NCBI GenBank assembly: GCA_934623575.1
Contig: CAKTVL010000002.1
Coordinates: 62,001-126,000, forward strand
DNA: 64,000 bases
Direction: 5' to 3'
From: an uncultured Oscillospiraceae bacterium
Lineage (GTDB): Bacteria; Bacillota; Clostridia; Oscillospirales; Oscillospiraceae
Under the pieces are notes generated by a model. It was not told the DNA's origin, did no database searches, and was given only the letters and a program-made list of their open reading frames with translations. Every line of letters begins with the position of its first letter. Position 1 is the first letter of the stretch. The position numbers and the translations under genes are program-made. This document shows, one piece after another, positions 15,999-22,655 of this stretch.

Positions 15999-16765
15999 CA
16001 GATCTCCACGTCAAACGGCTCGCCCAACGTCACCGGGCCGCCGATGGCCGCCGCAATGACCGTGCCCGCCCGTCGGGTGACCGACGCGCTCACGATGCCC
16101 GCCGGCTGCCGCAGCGCCGCGGAGAATGTCCCCTCCCGGCCCTGGCTCATGGCGACGACGCTGGCCAGCGTACCGCTGCCGCAGCTGCCCTCAAACACCA
16201 GCGTTCCGGCCTCCGGCACCTTCACCAGCGGCGTCATGCTCTCGCCGTTCAGAAAGCACACGCCGTAGGCCTGCAGCTCCGGATACGCCGCAAAAACCGA
16301 CTCTGCCTGGGCAAAAAACGCCTGGCTGGGCGCCACGTCCCGGACGATCAGGTGGGCGATGCCGCCCAGGTGGACCAGCGTGCCGGGCACACCGTCCACA
16401 TCCATCTGCTCTACGGACCGGGGCAGCGGCATCTCCGCCTCCGCCGTGCCCTGCTCCATGTCCACCGCCACCGCGATGGGATGGTCACAGCCGCTGACGG
16501 ACAGGTGCATGGTATGCCGCCCGATCAGGCCCTTCTGCTTCGCCAGCAGGAAGCCGTAGGCCCGGGAAGCGTTGCCGCAGAACTCCCCCGCCTCCATCTC
16601 CATGTGGCCGTTGGGGAAGATAAAGCCCACCTGCTCCGCCTTCAATCCTTCGATAGTCATTAGCTTGGCGGCGATGGCGGCGCATTCCGCCTTTTCCACC
16701 GGCGTCAGAACAAAAAGCGTGATATTTCCCGCGGGATCTGCCCGCACGATACGATACTTGTTCAT
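15998..16765 (-). CDS. Diaminopimelate epimerase-family amino-acid racemase
   Basis: A 255-residue member of the DapF/PLP-independent racemase fold. Two pseudo-symmetric halves each supply one catalytic cysteine: [11 protein letters not shown] near residue 63 and [11 protein letters not shown] near residue 196. The start [11 protein letters not shown] and the EQVGFIFP segment recall the CntK histidine racemase of staphylopine synthesis more than housekeeping DapF, whose N-terminus reads GNDF. The start ATG overlaps the stop of the amino-acid ABC ATPase by four bases, so it is translationally coupled to an importer. This context suggests epimerisation of the imported amino acid or making of a D-amino acid, rather than lysine synthesis. 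No nicotianamine-like synthase is nearby. Substrate unknown. Confidence 0.85.
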   Translation of the reverse strand: MNKYRIVRADPAGNITLFVLTPVEKAECAAIAAKLMTIEGLKAEQVGFIFPNGHMEMEAGEFCGNASRAYGFLLAKQKGLIGRHTMHLSVSGCDHPIAVAVDMEQGTAEAEMPLPRSVEQMDVDGVPGTLVHLGGIAHLIVRDVAPSQAFFAQAESVFAAYPELQAYGVCFLNGESMTPLVKVPEAGTLVFEGSCGSGTLASVVAMSQGREGTFSAALRQPAGIVSASVTRRAGTVIAAAIGGPVTLGEPFDVEI

Positions 16766-17529
16766 CTCTGGTATCTCCCCAGGAACTGGCGGGTGCGCTC
16801 CTCGCGGGTGTTCACCATCACCTCTTCCGGCGTGCCCTCCTCCACGATGACGCCGTCCGCCATGAAGATCACGCGGTCGGCCACGTCCTGGGCAAAGGAC
16901 ATCTCGTGGGTGACGATGACCATGGTCATGTGCTCCTCCGCCAGGTCGCGGATCACCTTCAATATCTCGCCGGTCAGCTCCGGGTCCAGCGCCGAGGTGG
17001 GCTCGTCGAAAAACAGGATCTCCGGGTCCATAGCCAGCGCCCGGGCGATGGCCACGCGCTGCTGCTGTCCGCCGGACAGCTCGCAGGGATAGGCCTCCGC
17101 CTTCTCAGACAGGCCCATCTTCTCCAGCAGCTGGCGGGCACGCGCCTCGGCCTCCGCTTTATCCCGGCCCAGGACACGGACCTGCGCGTCCGTCAAGTTC
17201 TTCAGCACCGAGTAGTGGGGGAAGAGATTGAAGCTCTGGAACACCAGTCCGAATTTCTCCCGCACCTTTTTCAGCTCTTCCTTCCCAGCATAGACCGCCT
17301 TGCCGTCCTCTCCCGTCCAGACGGCCTGCACGTCGTCATAGAGCATCTCGCCGGCATCCATCCTGGTCAGCAGCGTGGCGCAGCGCAGCAGCGTGGACTT
17401 CCCGCTGCCGGAGGGGCCGATAATGGCCACCACCTCGCCCTTCTCCACGGAAAGGCTGATGTCCTTCAGCACGTGCAGCGTCTCGTCGTTAAAGCTCTTC
17501 TGCACATGGTTCATCTGTAACAATTTCAT
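16762..17529 (-). CDS. Polar amino-acid ABC transporter ATP-binding protein
   Basis: A 255-residue GlnQ/HisP-type ATPase at the inner face of the membrane. Walker [10 protein letters not shown] near residue 38, Q-loop [13 protein letters not shown], signature [16 protein letters not shown], Walker [16 protein letters not shown] and switch histidine in VTHEM. It powers the permease encoded 12 bases upstream. An insertion around [21 protein letters not shown] between Walker A and the Q-loop is typical of this subfamily. It is the third gene of the four-gene operon SBP-permease-ATPase-racemase. Confidence 0.95.
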   Translation of the reverse strand: MKLLQMNHVQKSFNDETLHVLKDISLSVEKGEVVAIIGPSGSGKSTLLRCATLLTRMDAGEMLYDDVQAVWTGEDGKAVYAGKEELKKVREKFGLVFQSFNLFPHYSVLKNLTDAQVRVLGRDKAEAEARARQLLEKMGLSEKAEAYPCELSGGQQQRVAIARALAMDPEILFFDEPTSALDPELTGEILKVIRDLAEEHMTMVIVTHEMSFAQDVADRVIFMADGVIVEEGTPEEVMVNTREERTRQFLGRYQR

Positions 17530-17541
17530 GCGGCCGCCTCC

Positions 17542-18189
17542 TTACTGATAATAGCTCATCTGCTTCTCCACTTTGCCCATCACAAAGTCCACGATGGCGT
17601 TGAACAGGAAGTAGAACACGCCCGCCACCAGGAACGGTGTGAAGCTGGTCTCGGAGTTGGCGATCTGCTTGCCGATGGTGAACATCTCCTGATAGGACAC
17701 GGTGAACGCCATGGAGGTGTCCTTCACCAGTGTCACCACCTCGTTGGTGATGCTGGGCATGATGCGCTTGAACACCTGCGGCAGGATGATGTGGATAAAG
17801 GTCTGGGTCTTGGTGTAGCCCAGCACCTCCGCCGCCTCATACTGCCCCACCGGCATGGACTCAATACCGCCGCGGTAGATCTCCGCGAAATAGGCCGCGT
17901 AGTTGATGGCAAAGGCGATCACCACCGGGATCAGCTTGTTGCGGGCCACAGCCATACCAAAGAGGTAATACGGGCCGTAGGTCACAGCCAGCAGCTGCAG
18001 CATCAGCGGTGTGCCGCGGAGAATGGAAATGAAAAAGCGGGTGATGCCGGAGATGATCTTGCTCTTGCTCATGCGCAGCAGTGCGACGATCATGCCCAGC
18101 GGCAGGGAAAAGAGAAGCGTCAGGAAGAAAATGGCGCAGGTCTTGGAAAGCCCGTCTCCCATCTTCATGATCATGGTCAGTAAGGTCAT
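17542..18189 (-). CDS. Amino-acid ABC transporter permease
   Basis: A 215-residue inner-membrane permease of the HisM/GlnP family with about five membrane segments (for example TCAIFFLTLLFSLPLGMIVAL and LIPVVIAFAINYAAYFAEI). The cytoplasmic EAA-type coupling loop reads EAAEVLGYTKTQTFIHIILPQ near residues 135-155, where it contacts the ATPase. Only one permease gene is present, so it probably acts as a homodimer. It follows the binding-protein gene after an 85-base gap holding a hairpin. Confidence 0.95.
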   Translation of the reverse strand: MTLLTMIMKMGDGLSKTCAIFFLTLLFSLPLGMIVALLRMSKSKIISGITRFFISILRGTPLMLQLLAVTYGPYYLFGMAVARNKLIPVVIAFAINYAAYFAEIYRGGIESMPVGQYEAAEVLGYTKTQTFIHIILPQVFKRIMPSITNEVVTLVKDTSMAFTVSYQEMFTIGKQIANSETSFTPFLVAGVFYFLFNAIVDFVMGKVEKQMSYYQ

Positions 18190-18210
18190 ATCGTATCCTC
18201 AACTCACAGG

Positions 18211-18239
18211 CTCCCGGAGGCGGTTTTCGCCCCCGGGAG
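18211..18239 (-). promoter_or_regulatory. Intercistronic hairpin between binding protein and permease
   Basis: CTCCCGG (18211-18217) with inner AGGCG pairs with CGCC-CCCGGGAG (18229-18239) around a short loop. On the minus strand the 3' side lacks a T-tract, so it probably stabilises the upstream binding-protein mRNA or causes partial termination. Confidence 0.5.
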
Positions 18240-18274
18240 TCCCGGTATTTTTTATGTTATGCGCGCCGTCCGTC

Positions 18275-19099
18275 TCAGCCCAGCAGGGTCAGGTTGTTGA
18301 CGATGTCGGGGTACTTGGCAGCGATCTCGGCATAGGTGCCGTTCTCCACCAGCTTGGCTACGGCGTCCTCGATCTCCGCGCACAGCTCGGCGTCGCCGGA
18401 ACGGAACGCGATACCGTACTGCTCAGCGCCCAGACCCTCGTCCAGAACGGTGAAGCCGGCGTTCTCAGCCGCATAGGAAACCGCCACAGGCTTGTCCACG
18501 ATCACGGCATCCACAGCGCCGCCGCCCAGCTCGGTGAAGCACTTCAGGAAGCTGTCGCAGGTGGTCAGATTGCCGAAGGTCGCCGCCAGGTCGGCCAGAT
18601 CGCCGCCCTCAGCCAGCAGTGCCTCGCCGGAGGTACCCAGCTGCACGGCCACGGTCTTGCCGCTGAGGTCCGCGGAGGACTTGATGTCGCTGCCCTCCTT
18701 GACCATGATCACCTGGGTGTTGTCATAGTAGGGGGTGGAGATCACATAGCCGGCTTCCTTCATGGAATCCAGGATGGTCATGCCGGACCACACGAAGTCG
18801 CACTCACCGGCGTCCAACTGCACCAGCTTCTGATCCCAGTTCACGGGGAACACCTTCATCTCCCAGCCCATCAGGTCGCAGACGGCCTTGCAGACCTCCA
18901 CGTCGAAGCCGGTGTAGTTACCGTCGGAATCCATATAGCTGAAGGGGGGATACTCTGCGTCGATACCCATGATCACGGTCTTGGTACCGTCGGCGCTGTC
19001 TGCGCCGTCCTTGGAGGCATCATCCTGGCTCTTGCTGCCGCAGGCCACCAGGGACAGGGCCATCACCATGGCCAGAACAAATGCGATCAGTTTTTTCAT
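18275..19099 (-). CDS. Amino-acid ABC transporter substrate-binding lipoprotein
   Basis: A 274-residue family 3 binding protein. It has a lipoprotein signal peptide (MKKLIAFVLAMVMALSLVACG) with lipobox LVAC, cysteine 20 being lipidated, then a Ser/Asp-rich linker. The mature part starts VIMGIDAEYPPFSYMD and contains GFDVEVCKAVCD, DFVWSGMTI and a C-terminal EQYGIAFRSGD, typical of polar amino-acid or cystine/histidine receptors. It has AAGGAG as ribosome binding site. It is the first gene of the operon and has a promoter with two operator-like repeats between it and the start codon. Confidence 0.94.
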   Translation of the reverse strand: MKKLIAFVLAMVMALSLVACGSKSQDDASKDGADSADGTKTVIMGIDAEYPPFSYMDSDGNYTGFDVEVCKAVCDLMGWEMKVFPVNWDQKLVQLDAGECDFVWSGMTILDSMKEAGYVISTPYYDNTQVIMVKEGSDIKSSADLSGKTVAVQLGTSGEALLAEGGDLADLAATFGNLTTCDSFLKCFTELGGGAVDAVIVDKPVAVSYAAENAGFTVLDEGLGAEQYGIAFRSGDAELCAEIEDAVAKLVENGTYAEIAAKYPDIVNNLTLLG

Positions 19100-19115
19100 A
19101 ATTCTTTCTCCTTTT

Positions 19116-19160
19116 CTGCCGGTATATACCGGTTTTGTGCTCTTGCTGCCGGTATATCGG
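19116..19160 (-). promoter_or_regulatory. Twin operator-like repeats upstream of the amino-acid ABC operon
   Basis: The 12-mer CTGCCGGTATAT occurs at 19116-19127 and again at 19146-19157, exactly 30 bp apart (about three helical turns). The first copy extends to a perfect 14-bp palindrome CCGGTATATACCGG (19119-19132); the second to CCGGTATATCGG (19149-19160). They lie between the promoter and the start codon. The binding factor is unknown. Confidence 0.5.
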
Positions 19161-19183
19161 CGGCGGTTGTTTACTACGCTATC

Positions 19184-19212
19184 AATTTACCACTTTACCA
19201 AGCTAATGTAAA
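19184..19212 (-). promoter_or_regulatory. Promoter of the amino-acid ABC operon
   Basis: On the minus strand TTTACA (19207-19212), a 17-base spacer and TAAATT (19184-19189). Confidence 0.6.
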
Positions 19213-19331
19213 TAGTTTTGTATTCCATAAAATCACGAGCTTTCCCTCCATCAATTGTGCAAAACCGCCAAATCGACCTTTGAAACCGCCAAAATGCGCC
19301 GCAGGAGCAGCGGAAACGGCCGGCAGGAAAA

Positions 19332-19356
19332 GGGCGCAGCGTCTACCGCTGCGCCC
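19332..19356 (-). terminator. Terminator of RNase P RNA
   Basis: GGGCGCAGCG (19332-19341), loop TCTAC, CGCTGCGCCC (19347-19356). On the minus strand it is followed by TTTTCC, 14 bases past the RNA's 3' end. Confidence 0.85.
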
Positions 19357-19369
19357 TCCGTATGTCGGT

Positions 19370-19828
19370 GCGAGTATGCCTATAAGCCGGGTTCTGTTTT
19401 GATAGTCATCTATCTACGCGCATCGTCGCCGATGCGCTCCAGCCACCTCGGGAGCGGCCGGGCCGGCCTGTTGCTCCCATACCGGTGTTGCTCCGGATAG
19501 AGTTTACAGCGACGGTCGCTTTCACACGCCGTCGGGTGAGCTCTTACCTCGCCTTTCCACCCTTACCTCGTCGGTGCGGACTCCATATCCTTCGTCTCGC
19601 CGCAAGCGGCAGGCCGAAGTCATTTCGCCGCACCTCCTCTCCCCACAAAAACTACGTTTTTGCGGGGGCCCCATTTCTGGGGAAATGACGAGGCGGTATA
19701 TCTCTGTTGCACTTTTCCTGAAGTCGCCTTCGGCGGGCGTTACCCGCTATCCTTGCCCTGTGGAGCCCGGACTTTCCTCATGGACGGGCTTTCGCCCTGT
19801 CCCCGCGACTATCCAGCGTACTCGCAGG
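19370..19828 (-). ncRNA. rnpB: RNase P RNA (catalytic subunit M1)
   Basis: On the minus strand the conserved P4 and core elements are present: GAGGAAAGTCCGGGCTCC and ACAGGGCAAGGATAG near the 5' end, AGAGATATACCGCC in the middle, and ACAGAACCCGGCTTATAGGC near the 3' end. GCGAGTACGC at the 5' end pairs with GCATACTCGC at the 3' end (helix P1). The RNA forms the catalytic core that trims tRNA 5' leaders. At roughly 459 nt it is longer than many bacterial examples; two stacked hairpins around 19645-19690 (in the variable P12-like region) account for part of this. End points are estimated from P1 to within a few bases. Confidence 0.95.
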
Positions 19829-19870
19829 TTTGATTCTACCCCAACCCACCGGTGAAAGTCAATGAAAACT

Positions 19871-21346
19871 TCACCGTATCCGGGGTATCAGCAGCATTCT
19901 GTCCGGGACCGCCCCCTCCTCCAGCTGGTTGGCGGCGCGGATCAGCGCCTCATCCGTGCGGTACTGCTTTGCCACGTCCCACAGCGTCTCCTCCGGCGTC
20001 ATGCGCCGCAGGACCAGCGACGGCCTGCGGCCGCTGTCCTCCTCCGGCAGCAGCTGCACCGCGCTGACCGCCCGCAGCGTCTCCCGCGGCGCGGCGGACG
20101 GCGATAGGCTCACGGTCTGGCGCAGGTCGCAGCCGCCACCGGTAAAGGTCACCTCCGGCGCGCCCAGACAGGCGCACACACGCCCCTCCGGCAGCGGCAG
20201 CTGCGCCGTCCGCTCCGTAACGGCCGGGGCCTCCTCCTCGTCCAGATACAGCAGCCGCAGCTGCACCTGGGCACAGGGCGTCCCGTCCTCCGCCGCCGCG
20301 CCGGCGCAGCCCTCGTCCGTGACGAACACAAAGGGCCGCTGCCGCCCAAAATCCAGATGTTGGGTCACCTCCTGCCGCTCCACCGCCTCCGGCGCCAGCG
20401 GCAGCGTGACCTCTGCCAGCTCCGGCTGGGCCGTGCAGCGGGTGCTGTACAGGTCCGTGACGCAGGAGACCGTCTCCTGCCGCGTGGCCCGCAGCAGGAG
20501 ACGCAGCTCCGCCGTGACGGTGAAGCCCGCCGTCTCCTCTCCCCGCAGCAGCCGCGTCTCGCCGCACAGCAGCTGCGGCAGCGCGGATACGGTCAGCTCC
20601 TCTCCCTCCACGGGGCTGTCCACGATCTGCGACAGGGGGATGTGCCCCGTGTATGTATGCAGCCTTTGCTGCTGGCAGCGGTACAGGGCGCACAGCAGCA
20701 GCTCTCCCTTGACCAGCAGCTTGGTCCCCACCACCTGGCAGGAGTCCACCCTGGGGTACAGGCGGCACAGCAGCAGATCCTCCGGCGCCGGCTGTCCCGC
20801 GGGCACCGTTACCTCACCGGTGACCGCGCACTCCCGCACCGCCATGGCAGCGGTCAGGCAGAGCTGCCGCTCCTGCCGCCGCAGCCGCAGGGACGGGTCC
20901 TCGCCCGCGCCCACGCACAGACGCACCGTGGTGCAGCGATAGCCGCTGACCGTCCACTCCGGCATCAGCCGCAGGCGCAGACGCCGGGGCGTCAGGGCCT
21001 GGGCCTCGCACAGCAGCAGCCGCCCGGCGGCCCACAGCACCTGGCAGGCCGCCAGCGGACGGTTTTCCGCCCCGCAGACAAAGGGCACCGACTGCGTCAG
21101 GCTCCGCAGTCCCACGCTCTCCTCCGATGTATACAGCACCGCGACGCGCACCTCTCCCCGCAGCTCCAGACTGCCGTTCCGCGCCGCGATCTCCCGCAGA
21201 CACAGCGTCCCCGCCGTCTCCACGATGCGCCCCACATCCGGGCAGTAGTCGGCGATGACCGTCTCCAGCGTCTCCTCATGGGTCAGCGTCAGCCGGGGCG
21301 CGTCGTCCCAGCAGGTGATGTCCTTCCATTGCAAGCCACATTCCAT
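19871..21346 (-). CDS. SPOCS (DUF3794) domain protein with C-terminal LysM-like domain
   Basis: A 491-residue protein starting MECGLQWKDITCW. Repeated beta-rich units such as LELRGEVRVAVLYTSE, LLVKGELLLCALYRCQ and VQLRLLYLDEE match the SPOCS fold found in spore coat and cortex assembly proteins such as SipL. The C-terminal 50 residues (ETLWDVAKQYRTDEALIRAANQLEEG, ending MLLIPRIR) read as a LysM domain. In Clostridioides, SipL binds SpoIVA at the forespore surface through LysM, in the same layer as SpoVM. Its position directly after spoVM supports a role in spore envelope assembly. Leu and Arg rich composition reflects the high GC. Confidence 0.85.
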   Translation of the reverse strand: MECGLQWKDITCWDDAPRLTLTHEETLETVIADYCPDVGRIVETAGTLCLREIAARNGSLELRGEVRVAVLYTSEESVGLRSLTQSVPFVCGAENRPLAACQVLWAAGRLLLCEAQALTPRRLRLRLMPEWTVSGYRCTTVRLCVGAGEDPSLRLRRQERQLCLTAAMAVRECAVTGEVTVPAGQPAPEDLLLCRLYPRVDSCQVVGTKLLVKGELLLCALYRCQQQRLHTYTGHIPLSQIVDSPVEGEELTVSALPQLLCGETRLLRGEETAGFTVTAELRLLLRATRQETVSCVTDLYSTRCTAQPELAEVTLPLAPEAVERQEVTQHLDFGRQRPFVFVTDEGCAGAAAEDGTPCAQVQLRLLYLDEEEAPAVTERTAQLPLPEGRVCACLGAPEVTFTGGGCDLRQTVSLSPSAAPRETLRAVSAVQLLPEEDSGRRPSLVLRRMTPEETLWDVAKQYRTDEALIRAANQLEEGAVPDRMLLIPRIR

Positions 21347-21402
21347 GTTCCAGCCCTCACATTCCTATGGTTTGCTGCCATTATATGTGAGAACGGCGGC
21401 CA

Positions 21403-21477
21403 TTATGCCGCCGCGCCGAACAGACGGCGCAGCAGCCCCCGTAGCCCGCGCGGTGCCCGCCAGACGATGATCCTCAT
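21403..21477 (-). CDS. spoVM: Stage V sporulation protein M, 24-residue amphipathic peptide
   Basis: An ATG at 21477 with a full AGGAGG 7 bases upstream opens a 24-codon frame beginning MRIIVWRAPRGLRGLL and ending in TAA at 21403. It aligns without gaps to Bacillus subtilis SpoVM in plan: a short hydrophobic start, proline at position 9, then an amphipathic helix with alternating basic and hydrophobic residues and an LFG near the end. SpoVM recognises the convex forespore membrane and anchors the coat protein SpoIVA. Location supports the call: Bacillus has rlmN-prpC-prkC-rsgA ahead of spoVM, and the same order is seen here. Identified by eye from sequence and synteny. Confidence 0.85.
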   Translation of the reverse strand: MRIIVWRAPRGLRGLLRRLFGAAA

Positions 21478-21481
21478 GCCC

Positions 21482-21640
21482 TCACCTCCTGTCTCTCAGG
21501 CACGCGATGCCGCAGGCGATCAGCAAAAATGACACCAGAAACATCAGGCACCCCACCGGGAACACCGCCGCGATCAGGATGCCCAGTCCCAGTCCCAGCG
21601 CACACACGCCCAAAAATCCACATCCGTTCCATCGCCGCAC
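21482..21640 (-). CDS. Small membrane protein between rsgA and spoVM
   Basis: A 52-residue protein from GTG 21640, with GGGGAG 5 bases upstream. It is mostly one long or two short membrane segments (CALGLGLGILIAAVFPVG and CLMFLVSFLLIACGIACL) with a basic RDRR end. The spoVM ribosome binding site overlaps its stop codon, so the two are co-translated. Not recognised as a named family. The context suggests a role around sporulation or envelope biogenesis, but this is only inference. Confidence 0.65.
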   Translation of the reverse strand: MRRWNGCGFLGVCALGLGLGILIAAVFPVGCLMFLVSFLLIACGIACLRDRR

Positions 21641-21740
21641 GGCACTCCCCTCCCCACTGTTCCAGTATATGTGCCCCTTCCGTCCGCGTGCGCGGCAGCA
21701 AGCCTTATGCACGAACACCACACCACAAGAATACGCAAAA

Positions 21741-21762
21741 AAGCGCCCCGTGCGGGGCGCTT
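21741..21762 (-). terminator. Terminator after rsgA
   Basis: AAGCGCCCCG TG CGGGGCGCTT is a perfect palindrome followed on the minus strand by TTTTTTGCG. It separates rsgA from the small membrane protein and spoVM, which therefore need their own promoter or read-through. Confidence 0.85.
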
Positions 21763-21773
21763 CTGCGTCTTGT

Positions 21774-22655
21774 TCACTTCTTCTGCCAGGCCTGCACGTC
21801 CTTCAGCTCCTCATAGAGCCGCAGATAGCTCCTGTGCCGGCTGGCGGGGATGTCGCCGTCCCTGACGGCCTGCAGCACGCGGCAGCCCTTCTCCTTGGTG
21901 TGGGTGCAGCCGGTAAAGCGGCACTGGTCCACATACGGCGCAAACTCCGGAAAGGTCTCCGGCAGGTGCTGCTTCAGCTCCAGATCCAGTTCCTCCGTGT
22001 CAAAGGAGGAAAAGCCCGGCGTGTCGATGACATACGTCCCCCCGCCCAGGGAGAACAGTTCCACATGGCGGGTAGTGTGCCGCCCGCGGCCCAGGGCCTT
22101 GCTGACCTCCCCCACCGGCAGGTGCAGCTCCGGCAGCAGCCGGTTCAGCACGCTGGACTTGCCCACGCCGGAGTTTCCGGTAAAGGCGTTCAGCTTACCG
22201 TCGATGGCCGCGCGCAGCGCCGCCATGCCCTCCCCAGTCTCTGCGCTGATGCGCAGCACCGGGATGGCCGACCGGCTGTAAATGCCGTACAGCTCCTCCG
22301 CCGGATCCAGATCGCACTTGTTCAGGCACAGCAGCACCTGACAGCCCTTCAGCGCGGCGATGGCCGCAATGCGGTCGATGAGATACGGCTCCGTTACCGG
22401 TATGGCGGCGGAGGCCAGTATCACCAGCTGGTCGATATTGGCGGCAGACGGCCGGGAAAAGACGTTGCGCCGCGGCTCCACCGTCTCCACAAAGCCCTCG
22501 CCGCCGCCCAGCTCGCGCACCTGCACCCAGTCCCCCACCAGCGGGCTGAGCCCCTCCCGGCGGAACTTCCCCCGGGCACGGCACTGCAGCGTCTCCGTAC
22601 CGGTGTTCACATAATAGAAGCCGCTGAGGGCCTTCTCAATGCGCCCCCGGCTCAA
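21774..22655 (-). CDS. rsgA: Ribosome small-subunit-dependent GTPase A
   Basis: A 293-residue circularly permuted GTPase that checks late 30S subunit assembly. The OB domain is N-terminal (LVGDWVQVREL). G motifs occur in the permuted order NKCD (G4), GNSGVGKSS (G1) and DTPGFSSF (G3). The C-terminal zinc knuckle is CRFTGCTHTKEKGC. The start is taken as TTG 22655, overlapping the prkC stop, with AGGAG 8 bases upstream; longer versions would lie inside prkC. The pairing with prkC and PP2C phosphatase follows the conserved Firmicute order, and RsgA (CpgA) is a PrkC substrate in Bacillus. Confidence 0.95.
   Translation of the reverse strand: MSRGRIEKALSGFYYVNTGTETLQCRARGKFRREGLSPLVGDWVQVRELGGGEGFVETVEPRRNVFSRPSAANIDQLVILASAAIPVTEPYLIDRIAAIAALKGCQVLLCLNKCDLDPAEELYGIYSRSAIPVLRISAETGEGMAALRAAIDGKLNAFTGNSGVGKSSVLNRLLPELHLPVGEVSKALGRGRHTTRHVELFSLGGGTYVIDTPGFSSFDTEELDLELKQHLPETFPEFAPYVDQCRFTGCTHTKEKGCRVLQAVRDGDIPASRHRSYLRLYEELKDVQAWQKK

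Noticed and set aside
21474..21721. Longer forms (75-79 codons) of the small membrane protein
   Set aside because: They would need poor upstream starts; GTG 21640 has a well-placed GGGGAG and keeps the whole membrane segment.
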